Source: Deltaproteobacteria bacterium (GTDB lineage Bacteria; Desulfobacterota; Binatia; UBA9968). Taken from it: DNA of 11,108 nucleotides. Position numbers and translations under genes: made by a program. The notes under the pieces are model-generated. The model did not search any database, was not told where the DNA came from, and was given only the letters and a program-made list of their open reading frames with translations. How positions within the stretch are numbered: the stretch's first letter is position 1; each line of letters starts with the position of its first letter. The stretch covers positions 19,137-30,244 of the forward strand of contig VBKX01000311.1 of the NCBI GenBank assembly GCA_005879435.1, read 5' to 3'. Below, piece by piece: positions 1 through 6,039 of this stretch.

Positions 1-1687
1 GCTGTCCTTTGGGAGAGTAAATACCGATCTGGCGGAACAGCGAATCCATGCCAAAAGTTCTCGCTTCGTCGGGAATGATCGGGACGATCCGTTTGCCGAT
101 CTCCTCGTGACGCAAGAGCTTTGTCAGGATTCGCACGGTCGCCATGGTAGTCGACATAGAATGATCGCCCGAACCTTTGAGGAACTCCTCATAATCGGCA
201 GCTTCCGGCACTCTTAACGGTTTCGCCCTAACTTTCCGTTCCGGCACGAAGCCGCGCAGTTGTTTGCGCCTTTCGAGCAAGTATTGGGTTTCCGGGCTGT
301 CGAGGGGCGGGCGGTAGAAGGGCGTCTCGACGACTTCTTCATCGGGCAGTGGTATGTCGAATCGACTGCGAAACTCGCGCAGCTCGCGTTCGTTGAGCTT
401 TTTCTGCTGATGTGTGATATTCCGCCCTTCGCCGGCTTCGCCCAGTCCGTAACCCTTCACCGTCTTCGCGAGAATCACGGTTGGCGCGCCTTTGTGTTCG
501 ACCGCCGTTTTGTAGGCGGCATACACTTTCATTGGATCGTGACCGCCACGCAGCAGCTTACGAATCTGGTCATCGGTCATGTGATTGACCATCTCAAGCA
601 ACTCAGGGTACTTGCCAAAAAAATGTTTTCTGGTGTAGCTCCCCGGCTCCACCGAGTATTTCTGATAGTCGCCGTCAACCGCTTCTTCCATTCGTTTGAG
701 TAACAAGCCTTTGTCGTCCTTCGCCAATAGCGGATCCCAATCGGAGCCCCAGATGACCTTGATGACATTCCAACCAGCGCCGCGGAACAGCGCCTCGAGC
801 TCCTGAATAATTTTGCCGTTACCGCGTACGGGACCATCGAGACGCTGAAGATTGCAGTTGACGACCCAGATGAGATTGTCGAGATTTTCTCGCGATGCCA
901 GCGTCAGCGCGCCCGATGATTCCGGTTCATCCATTTCGCCGTCGCCGGCAAAACAGAAAATACGCGGCTCTTCACCGCTGAGCAGCCCACGGCTTTTGAG
1001 ATAGCGCACGAACCTCGCCTGATAGATCGACATAATCGGCGCTAGCCCCATGGAAACCGTGGGAAACTGCCAAAAGTCGGGCATCAAATAGGGATGCGGA
1101 TAAGATGATAAGCCGCCGACGCTGGAAAGTTCCTGGCGGAAATGATGCAGCTTGGGCGCGTTGATTCGCCATTCTACGTAGGCGCGCGAATAGGCGCCGG
1201 GTGACGCATGGCCCTGAAAGTAGACCATGTCAGGATGGTTCTCACCGTCGCCGCCGCGGAAGAAATGATTCTGCGCGACTTCGTAAAGCGTTGCTGACGA
1301 GGCATAGGTTGAGATATGGCCGCCGATGTCGGGATGAACACGATTGGCTTTGACCACCATCGCCATTGCATTCCAGCGGATATAACTTTTTATACGTCGC
1401 TCGATTTCACGGTTGCCGGGATAGGGTGGCTCTTTTTCCGGAGGTATTGTGTTAACGTACGGCGTGCTCACCGTGTGGGGAATGTTGAGTCCTGAATCCC
1501 GTAGTCGTTCGATGAGCTCTTCGAGAAGACGTGAAGTTTGTTCCGATTGCTCGTTCTTTAAAATATATTCGAGAATATATTCCAACGAGGCAACCCATTT
1601 GTGACGTTCGTTTCTATTTCCTTTACCGTTTGGGCGGTCGCCTTCGACCGAGGTAGCGGGAGTGCTATCTTTGTTCTCGGGTTTCAT
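1..1687 (-). CDS. aceE: Pyruvate dehydrogenase E1 component, homodimeric type (3' end beyond window)
   Basis: E1 of the pyruvate dehydrogenase complex: ThDP-dependent decarboxylation of pyruvate and reductive acetylation of the lipoyl group on E2, in the cytoplasm. The window holds 562 codons of a protein usually near 890 residues; the C-terminal part lies left of base 1. Visible landmarks: YVNTIPPEKEPPYPGN (77-92), YFQGHASPGAYSRA (156-169), SSYPHPYLMPDFWQFPTVSM (194-213), the ThDP/Mg motif GDGEMDEPES (248-257) ending in VNCNLQRLDGPVRGNGK (276-292), HFFGKYPE (355-362), and DEARTFGMDSLFRQIGIYSP (540-559). The E. coli protein aligns along the whole visible length. The ATG at 1687 gives a polar N-terminal tail of about 30 residues before the first conserved Trp (W31), roughly 14 longer than in E. 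coli; AGGTG lies 9 nt upstream as a modest ribosome site. It is divergent from a lipoate-ligase-type gene 60 bases away. Identity is very secure. Confidence 0.97.
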   Translation of the reverse strand, partial: MKPENKDSTPATSVEGDRPNGKGNRNERHKWVASLEYILEYILKNEQSEQTSRLLEELIERLRDSGLNIPHTVSTPYVNTIPPEKEPPYPGNREIERRIKSYIRWNAMAMVVKANRVHPDIGGHISTYASSATLYEVAQNHFFRGGDGENHPDMVYFQGHASPGAYSRAYVEWRINAPKLHHFRQELSSVGGLSSYPHPYLMPDFWQFPTVSMGLAPIMSIYQARFVRYLKSRGLLSGEEPRIFCFAGDGEMDEPESSGALTLASRENLDNLIWVVNCNLQRLDGPVRGNGKIIQELEALFRGAGWNVIKVIWGSDWDPLLAKDDKGLLLKRMEEAVDGDYQKYSVEPGSYTRKHFFGKYPELLEMVNHMTDDQIRKLLRGGHDPMKVYAAYKTAVEHKGAPTVILAKTVKGYGLGEAGEGRNITHQQKKLNERELREFRSRFDIPLPDEEVVETPFYRPPLDSPETQYLLERRKQLRGFVPERKVRAKPLRVPEAADYEEFLKGSGDHSMSTTMATVRILTKLLRHEEIGKRIVPIIPDEARTFGMDSLFRQIGIYSPKGQ

Positions 1688-1747
1688 TAGTGCTTGCACC
1701 TACTAGTTTAGCAGACAATAAAATACAAGCAAAAGCAACTCGACTTC
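1688..1747. promoter_or_regulatory. Divergent promoter region of aceE and the lipoate-ligase gene
   Basis: Sixty AT-rich bases separate two divergent start codons, so both promoters must lie here or inside the genes. For aceE a candidate is TTGCTT (complement of 1727-1732), 16 bases, TAAACT (complement of 1705-1710). For the plus-strand gene TTGCAC (1694-1699) is followed by TAAAAT (1719-1724) at a long 19-base spacing. The two candidates overlap, so mutual interference or shared control is possible. Neither is close to consensus. Confidence 0.4.
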
Positions 1748-2467
1748 ATGAAATACCTCGATCTCACATTCGACGACCCGGCGAGCAATCTCGCGTGCGA
1801 CGAAGCCTTGTTGGATCTGTTCGAAATTGAACCACGTGCGGACTCGCTCTTGCGTGTTTGGGAACCGACGGATCACTTTGTCGTGCTCGGCCACTCCAAT
1901 CGATTGCACGCCGAAGCAAATCTATCGGCGTGTAAGACAGACGGAGTATCGATATTGCGACGCGTAAGTGGAGGCGGCGCCGTCGTGCAAGGTCCGGGTT
2001 GTCTCAACTATTCGTTGATTCTAAATAACGTCACATGCCGGCTAAGAACTATAGGCGATGCTTTTCATTACGTTCTGGAACGACATCGGGGTGTCATCGA
2101 GAAATTAGCCGGCGTGGACGCACGCATCGACGGCATCAGCGATCTCACAATTTCTGGGCGGAAATTTTCCGGCAATGCGCAATATCGGAAAACCCGTTTC
2201 GTTCTCGTCCACGGCACTTTTCTGTTGGATTTCGATTTGCTGTTAATTGAACGATATCTCCGCATGCCGGCTCAACAGCCTGGATACCGCCGTGATCGGC
2301 CACACCTGGAGTTTGTTGCCAACCTCAATGTAGCCTCCAGGCTGGTGCGCGATAACTTGAAAAACGGTTGGGCCGCGGATGAGGCGTTGCTGCACGTGCC
2401 CTTCACGCGAATCGAGACGTTAGTAAAGGAGCGTTATGGGCGAGAGGCATGGTCGATGAAATTCTAA
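1748..2467 (+). CDS. Lipoate-protein ligase A family protein (catalytic domain only)
   Basis: A 239-residue member of the biotin/lipoate ligase (BPL_LplA_LipB) fold, which attaches lipoate or octanoate to the lipoyl domains of E2 and H proteins. Seen: an N-terminal DLTFDDPASNLACDEALLD segment, VVLGHSN (45-51), the signature RRVSGGGAVVQGPG (71-84), the lysine motif SGRKFSGNAQ (136-145) with K139 at the position of the catalytic lysine in this family, and HGTFLLDFD (155-163). E. coli LplA is about 337 residues with a C-terminal adenylation accessory domain; this protein stops soon after the catalytic domain. It could therefore be a ligase working with a separate accessory protein, or an octanoyl or lipoyl transferase of the LipM/LipL type. 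No clear Shine-Dalgarno precedes the ATG. Its position divergent from aceE supports a role in lipoylating the pyruvate dehydrogenase E2. Family secure, exact reaction open. Confidence 0.88.
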   Translation: MKYLDLTFDDPASNLACDEALLDLFEIEPRADSLLRVWEPTDHFVVLGHSNRLHAEANLSACKTDGVSILRRVSGGGAVVQGPGCLNYSLILNNVTCRLRTIGDAFHYVLERHRGVIEKLAGVDARIDGISDLTISGRKFSGNAQYRKTRFVLVHGTFLLDFDLLLIERYLRMPAQQPGYRRDRPHLEFVANLNVASRLVRDNLKNGWAADEALLHVPFTRIETLVKERYGREAWSMKF

Positions 2468-2533
2468 ACGAGATGCCAGCCGTCCCGAATTTGTTTTAAG
2501 AAGACTAAAATTAGAGATTTTACGAAAAAAAAG

Positions 2534-2610
2534 TGGTGGCGGTGGACAGATTCGAACTGTCGACGCCGCGGATATGAGCCGCGTGCTCTGACCAACTGAG
2601 CTACACCGCC
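2534..2610 (-). tRNA. tRNA-Met (anticodon CAU), encoded CCA
   Basis: A complete 77-nt cloverleaf on the minus strand. The acceptor stem GGCGGTG/CACCGCC has 7 perfect pairs, the D arm is GCTC/GAGC, the anticodon stem is CGCGG/CCGCG with loop CTCATAT (anticodon CAU), the variable loop is GCGTC, and the T arm is GACAG/CTGTC with loop TTCGAAT. The discriminator is A and CCA is encoded (2534-2536). The paired 1-72 position and the absence of three G-C pairs in the anticodon stem argue against the initiator. A CAU anticodon can also be the lysidine-modified tRNA-Ile2, so elongator Met is preferred but not proven. Base 38 is U rather than the common A. A run of eight T (transcript sense, 2525-2532) follows one base after the CCA. 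Confidence 0.93.
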
Positions 2611-2654
2611 AGGGGCGATTCACGTTATGAGAAGTTAGGGAAAAGATCAATCTG

Positions 2655-3380
2655 TCAGGGAAGGGCCGCAGATGGATTCCATCTGCGCTGCACGGAAGTC
2701 CGATGGATGCTCTTCCTTCCTCGGTTGATCTGGTAGAGGACTTTCTCATCTACATCAAGACATGTCAACATATTGCCGTATACCAGTCCGGTGTCTAAGC
2801 CAACTTTGTAGGGAAGATCGTATAAAACGGCCGCCTGGGGAGTGTGTCCGAACAGGACGGTATAGGGAAGACCATGAGAGTTGAAAATGAATGCGTTGCG
2901 GATCCAGAATAAGTCCTCGTCAGTTTGCTCTGCGATAGATTTTTGCGGGTGAATCCCGGCGTGTACGCACAGGAACGAGTCCATGGAATAATACCTTTCG
3001 AGACCTTCAAAAAAATGCAAGTGTTCGGCTGGGATTGCCAACAAAGCTTGCGGCGCCGAAAATCTGTCCGCTGTAAGCCCATAGCTAGCCAGCGTCGCTT
3101 TGCCGCCATTGATCAGGAACATGTCGCCGTGTTGGCCGTTTAACCCGAGGTAAGACAAAAGCATGTCCTCATGGTTACCTTTTAAAAATACAAGTTCAAA
3201 ATCGTTGCATTGCTTTTGAAGCGATATCAAATAGGAAACTACACCTGAGGAATCCGGGCCGCGATCAATGTAGTCACCCAGAAAGACCAAGCGGTCATCG
3301 CGCGCAAGGGGCAATGTCTCGATCAAACGACGTAACTCGTCAACGCAGCCATGAATATCGCCAACGACATAACGGCTCAT
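2655..3380 (-). CDS. PPP-family metallophosphatase (PrpA/ApaH-like serine/threonine phosphatase)
   Basis: A 241-residue calcineurin-like phosphoesterase with the full PPP set of metal ligands: GDIHG (7-11), GDYIDRG (35-41), GNHE (68-71), CVHAGI (138-143) and FGHTP (177-181) followed by GLDTG (194-198). These bind a two-metal centre. Characterised relatives are the bacterial serine/threonine/tyrosine phosphatases PrpA/PrpB and the symmetrical diadenosine tetraphosphatase ApaH; the short length and the compact GNHED segment fit the PrpA-like group better than ApaH (about 280 residues), but the substrate cannot be read from sequence. The ATG at 3380 starts directly with MSRYVVGDIHG, as usual for the family; no strong ribosome site is visible. 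The tRNA gene begins 44 bases after its stop on the same strand, so the two may be cotranscribed. Divergent from the small membrane protein gene. Confidence 0.9.
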   Translation of the reverse strand: MSRYVVGDIHGCVDELRRLIETLPLARDDRLVFLGDYIDRGPDSSGVVSYLISLQKQCNDFELVFLKGNHEDMLLSYLGLNGQHGDMFLINGGKATLASYGLTADRFSAPQALLAIPAEHLHFFEGLERYYSMDSFLCVHAGIHPQKSIAEQTDEDLFWIRNAFIFNSHGLPYTVLFGHTPQAAVLYDLPYKVGLDTGLVYGNMLTCLDVDEKVLYQINRGRKSIHRTSVQRRWNPSAALP

Positions 3381-3480
3381 TGGCAGAATCCGAAGCTACT
3401 CCGTGGGTCCGTGCAACGATCACCGGGATGGTGGAAAAACAAGCGCATGCCCGGTATGCTGTTTTGAGGAGAGTATTATC

Positions 3481-3882
3481 GTGAAAGTGCGCGAAATGTA
3501 TTCCAGTTATCTCGTGGTTTCGGGGATCGTTTGCCTCGTGATGGGCATTGGTAATTGGACCGTAGGGGCAATCGAATCCTCCAAGTACCAAGCCCTGTTG
3601 TACAAGACGGCGCGCACCGGGTTGGAGGAAAGTTACCGCAATTTTCAACAACTGGATCACCAAAAAAACGAAGAAGTTCTTCGGCGCATCAATGAAGATC
3701 GTGAGAAATACAACGGCGCGAGAGTGAAGCTCAATTTTTTTTATATCGTTCTAATGGGAGGGCGGGCGTTATTCATTATTGGCGCGATTTTGACATTAGC
3801 GGCGATGGTCTACCTCATTCGTCGAGACACTCAAGTAAAAGTCCAACGCCTGTTGGAGAGGGCCACTGGCGAGCAAGGCTAA
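3481..3882 (+). CDS. Small two-helix membrane protein of unknown function
   Basis: I do not recognise this 133-residue protein. I chose the GTG at 3481 because GAGGAGA (3466-3472) sits 8 nt upstream, whereas an in-frame ATG at 3403 would add 26 residues with no ribosome site. Two hydrophobic segments (about 10-30 and 84-114) flank a charged, probably helical stretch (about 45-80, ending QKNEEVLRRINEDREKYNG) that could form a coiled coil; a basic tail (RRDTQVKVQRLLERA) follows the second helix. Seen: two helices and a charged linker. Inferred: an inner-membrane protein with the linker on the outer face if the N terminus is cytoplasmic. Its stop lies 15 bases from the convergent stop of homoserine kinase. 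A 6-bp inverted repeat, ACCGGG/CCCGGT (3422-3427, 3450-3455), lies in the leader. Confidence 0.72.
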   Translation: MKVREMYSSYLVVSGIVCLVMGIGNWTVGAIESSKYQALLYKTARTGLEESYRNFQQLDHQKNEEVLRRINEDREKYNGARVKLNFFYIVLMGGRALFIIGAILTLAAMVYLIRRDTQVKVQRLLERATGEQG

Positions 3883-3897
3883 TGGGATTTGCATTGA

Positions 3898-4920
3898 CTA
3901 TTTAGAGGGCTTAGATTTTTGATATTTGCGATAGTCATAGCCGGTTGCCATGGCTAACAAGATGTCTTCCATCCCGCCGCTTTTTTCACGTCGTAGAATC
4001 AACAAACGGTCATAAAATTCTTTGAAGTCTTTATAGACGCGCTGGCTATCATCTGCACTGCGAAGGTAAAAGTCCTTAATCCGGGTTACCGTAAAGCGCA
4101 AAGCCGAAAAACGTAATTCGTTCGGAAATGAATCCCATTCTGGTAGTGAGAGCGGCCGTAAGCTCTCATAGCCGGCGATCAAGGCTTCAAATCTGTCGAT
4201 GCGATAGCGATCATCGAGAAAGCAGAGCGCATTGACCGCAGTGGCCAGATCGTAAATTAACTTGCCCCGGCAAGCGGCTTCAAAATCCATCACGCCGGTG
4301 AGGCGGTTCCCTTTGAATTTTACGTTATCGGGGAACAAGTCGCCGTGAATAATCCCCTTTGGCAGGTTATTATCAAGGTAGTTCTCTAGGTATGAGAACT
4401 CGTCATCTAAAACCCTTACGATATTTTTCAAGTGTGTAGGCAACTGCCGACGAACGTCCCGATAAATCGCGACGATTCGATTGAAACCGAATCGATTATC
4501 GATGCCTTTTTTGTAGCTTCGACCGATTAAATGCAAGTTGGCAAGAGCATGACCCAATGCGCTCAAGTGTGTACCGGTTATGGATTCCACCGGCAATTCG
4601 ACGCCATCGAGATGGCGCGTCACAGTTACGCACTTTCCTTGAAATTCCAGGTGATACCTGCCGCTTTTGGTCTTGAGCGGCTGAAGACACGGAAAATTTT
4701 GTTTTCTCAAGTGGAGTAATAGGTCAACTTCTTGTTTTACCTCAACTTCGCTTTTGACTTCATCGATTTTAGCAAAAAATTTTGCGCGCTTTGTCTCAAT
4801 AAGGTAGTGGGTATTTACGGAGCCCGTGCGCATACCGCTGTAAGACACGAGTTCGCCCAGCGCAAACTCATCGACGAGCCTGGTAATTTCCCTTTTTGAA
4901 AATGAGGTATAAATCGCCAT
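3898..4920 (-). CDS. thrB: Homoserine kinase, APH-fold type
   Basis: Phosphorylates the hydroxyl of L-homoserine with ATP, the step before threonine synthase. This is the form in the aminoglycoside phosphotransferase/choline kinase fold found in Pseudomonas and relatives, not the GHMP-type ThrB of E. coli. 340 residues, slightly longer than the usual 315-330. The start MAIYTSFSKREITRLVDEFA followed by LGELVSYSGMRTGSVNTHY (21-39) is the typical N terminus; K51 is the likely ATP lysine; the catalytic loop is IHGDLFPDNV (191-200) and the metal-binding motif is MDFEAAC (211-217), followed by YDLATAVNALCF (223-234). AAGG lies 7 nt before the ATG. It has its own promoter (see 4996-5024), and no other threonine gene is beside it. 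An unrelated small-molecule kinase of the APH family is the alternative, but the N terminus and the loop match homoserine kinase well. Confidence 0.9.
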   Translation of the reverse strand: MAIYTSFSKREITRLVDEFALGELVSYSGMRTGSVNTHYLIETKRAKFFAKIDEVKSEVEVKQEVDLLLHLRKQNFPCLQPLKTKSGRYHLEFQGKCVTVTRHLDGVELPVESITGTHLSALGHALANLHLIGRSYKKGIDNRFGFNRIVAIYRDVRRQLPTHLKNIVRVLDDEFSYLENYLDNNLPKGIIHGDLFPDNVKFKGNRLTGVMDFEAACRGKLIYDLATAVNALCFLDDRYRIDRFEALIAGYESLRPLSLPEWDSFPNELRFSALRFTVTRIKDFYLRSADDSQRVYKDFKEFYDRLLILRREKSGGMEDILLAMATGYDYRKYQKSKPSK

Positions 4921-4975
4921 TCAGTGGCCTTGTTTCATCTAACGAACTTGGGACGCTTTAATCATGCCTAAAAGA

Positions 4976-5002
4976 TTATAAGGCTAACGCCTCTACTTAT
5001 AA
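4976..5002. promoter_or_regulatory. Inverted repeat over the homoserine kinase -10 (candidate operator)
   Basis: TTATAAG (4976-4982) and CTTATAA (4996-5002) are perfect reverse complements separated by 13 bases, with a smaller AGGC/GCCT dyad between them. The right arm contains the minus-strand -10 of thrB and the left arm lies just past the expected transcription start. A dimeric repressor site is the natural reading. An RNA hairpin is less likely, because the transcript would begin inside the repeat. Confidence 0.4.
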
Positions 5003-5024
5003 CGGAAAATTTGCCTAAGGTCAA
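4996..5024 (-). promoter_or_regulatory. Sigma-70-type promoter of homoserine kinase
   Basis: On the minus strand TTGACC (complement of 5019-5024) and TATAAG (complement of 4996-5001) are separated by 17 bases. Expected start near 4989, giving a leader of about 70 nt to the ATG at 4920. Confidence 0.6.
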
Positions 5025-5205
5025 GATTGTTTAGAATTTAAACAGATATATCAAGATCTTATGCTTAATTACGTAAGCTAAGCTTTGCTTATTCGCCGAC
5101 ATAACTCGGATCTGTTTCGCCGAAGTTTGCCCCCCCTAATCTAATCCCAACGACCGGAATTGCTCAGACTCGACCCAGGCTAAAGCAAAGTATGTATACT
5201 CTCTC

Positions 5206-5354
5206 CATCCTATTCGGCTAGGCCCGGCAATTAGTCGTCGATCGGTCAGAGGATCTGGTTATCAAAACTTTCAAACCTTGCCTTTCTCCGGGTTTACATC
5301 AATTCACAACTTGGAGAGAGCGATCACCGGTTGAAATCGACCGGTAATTTTTTT
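5206..5354 (+). ncRNA. Candidate small RNA ending at an intrinsic terminator
   Basis: No coding region lies upstream on this strand, yet a textbook intrinsic terminator stands at 5326-5354. Just before it a 13-bp stem, CTTTCTCCGGGTT (5282-5294) with AACTTGGAGAGAG (5308-5320), includes three G-U pairs and has a 13-nt loop. Together these look like the 3' half of a structured RNA. The 5' end is uncertain: TATACT (5195-5200) could be a -10, which would place the start near 5206, but no good -35 precedes it. The class is not one I recognise, and there is no 6S-like long rod. The terminator and stem are seen; that the RNA is made is inferred. Confidence 0.4.
5326..5354 (+). terminator. Intrinsic terminator immediately upstream of the cspA promoter
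   Basis: ACCGGTTG (5326-5333), loop AAAT, CGACCGGT (5338-5345): 8 pairs with one G-U, then AA and seven T (5348-5354). The T run ends one base before the cspA -35, so it can insulate cspA from upstream transcription while also acting as an AT-rich upstream element. Confidence 0.7.
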
Positions 5355-5355
5355 C

Positions 5356-5385
5356 TTGACAATTGTGGCCAGGTTTTCCTAATCT
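5356..5385 (+). promoter_or_regulatory. Strong promoter of cspA
   Basis: TTGACA (5356-5361, perfect) and TAATCT (5380-5385) with an 18-base spacer, preceded by a T7 run. Expected start near 5392. The 16 bases from 5348 to 5363 recur exactly before the promoter at 9797-9826. Confidence 0.75.
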
Positions 5386-5391
5386 CGCCCC

Positions 5392-5560
5392 GGCAAATTT
5401 CAGTTTCTCTCTGCTGTTTTTTGTTCGCAACCTAGCCGTGAGATTGAGGAGCGCGCCAAAGCTTTCGCTAGGGTCGAATCAATAAAGAGAAGAATAAGCT
5501 GAAATTCACGGAATTGAGGCGGGCTAATTTTTTAACGGGCTTTGCGTGTGAGGAGGTTCA
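5392..5560 (+). promoter_or_regulatory. Long folded 5' leader of cspA
   Basis: The predicted untranslated leader is about 170 nt, similar to the roughly 160-nt leader of E. coli cspA. It holds nested complementary arms that close one long imperfect rod: AATTTCAG (5396-5403) with CTGAAATT (5499-5506), TTCTCT (5405-5410) with AGAGAA (5486-5491), TTCG (5424-5427) with CGAA (5475-5478), and CCTAGC (5431-5436) with GCTAGG (5467-5472). The outer stem begins within a few bases of the expected 5' end. The ribosome site AGGAGGT (5551-5557) lies outside it, unusually close to the ATG. A second GAGGAG (5445-5450) sits in the terminal loop with no start codon behind it. In the E. coli gene such a leader changes fold with temperature; that it does so here is inference. 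Confidence 0.6.
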
Positions 5561-5761
5561 ATGGCATCCGGTAAGGTGAAATGGTTTAACAATGCGAAGG
5601 GATACGGCTTCATAGAAAAAGAAGGTGGGGGCGATGTCTTTGTTCATTACAGCGCGATTCAGGGGGAGGGATTCAAATCCCTCAACGAAGGCGAAAGCGT
5701 CGATTTCGAAATCGCCCAGGGCGACAAGGGTCCGCAAGCCGTTAACGTTGTAAAAAAATAA
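5561..5761 (+). CDS. cspA: Cold-shock protein, CspA family
   Basis: A 66-residue single cold-shock domain, the usual length, that binds single-stranded RNA/DNA and melts secondary structure. The RNA-binding motifs are complete: RNP1 KGYGFI (13-18) and RNP2 VFVHY (26-30), with KVKWFNNAKG at the start, SLNEGESVDFEIAQGDKGPQ (40-59) and AVNVVKK at the C terminus. Start at ATG 5561 with AGGAGGT just upstream. It has its own strong promoter and a long structured leader, typical of members controlled after transcription, although housekeeping Csps share the same sequence, so cold induction is not shown. A long hairpin follows 16 bases after the stop. The family contains many paralogues, so the symbol is by similarity only. 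Confidence 0.95.
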   Translation: MASGKVKWFNNAKGYGFIEKEGGGDVFVHYSAIQGEGFKSLNEGESVDFEIAQGDKGPQAVNVVKK

Positions 5762-5777
5762 ACGGGTTGAGACCTGG

Positions 5778-5825
5778 CATCACGCCAAGCATGCACCCGA
5801 TCCGCCGATGGTGCTTGGCGTGATG
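5778..5825 (+). terminator. Long hairpin downstream of cspA
   Basis: CATCACGCCAAGCA (5778-5791) and TGCTTGGCGTGATG (5812-5825) are perfect 14-base reverse complements around a 20-base loop; CACC/GGTG inside gives an alternative upper stem. There is no T run behind it, so it is either a weak or factor-assisted terminator or a 3' stabiliser of the cspA message. Confidence 0.5.
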
Positions 5826-6039
5826 AATTTGAATCATTCCAGTACTCTCCAGCATTTTTCTCTCGATTTTCCGACAGGTGGTCGCACGTGCAGATCGAGA
5901 CAAAAAGTCTCGCATCCTCCGTCCACTGTTTTCCGCTCGTTGTTGCGCGGTTTGTCTAATCGGGGTAAAAATTGTAGTTTCCTATTGAGGCGAGAAATGC
6001 AATGAATGTATCCTAACCTGAGGCAACAAGCCGTTTACT
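5826..6039 (+). other. Leader region of nuoB
   Basis: No gene seen. It contains a perfect 6-bp hairpin, CGAGAC/GTCTCG with loop AAAAA (5896-5912), and GAGGCGAG (5987-5994) followed by three short ATG-initiated frames: ATG-CAA-TGA at 5997, one at 6002 ending at TAA 6014-6016, and a 26-codon frame from 6006 that runs into nuoB in another frame (stop 6084-6086). I could not find a convincing sigma-70 promoter for nuoB here, so it may be read from cspA or from a weak or alternative promoter. Confidence 0.3.

Noticed and set aside
260..703. 147-codon plus-strand frame
   Set aside because: It lies entirely antisense to aceE, whose conserved residues occupy the other strand; its sequence has no family-like features.
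2525..2532. T8 run just after the tRNA as an intrinsic terminator
   Set aside because: No hairpin other than the tRNA itself precedes it, so I note it with the tRNA rather than as a separate terminator.
5808..6005. 65-codon plus-strand frame between cspA and nuoB
   Set aside because: It starts inside the long hairpin, has no ribosome site, and its composition is not protein-like.
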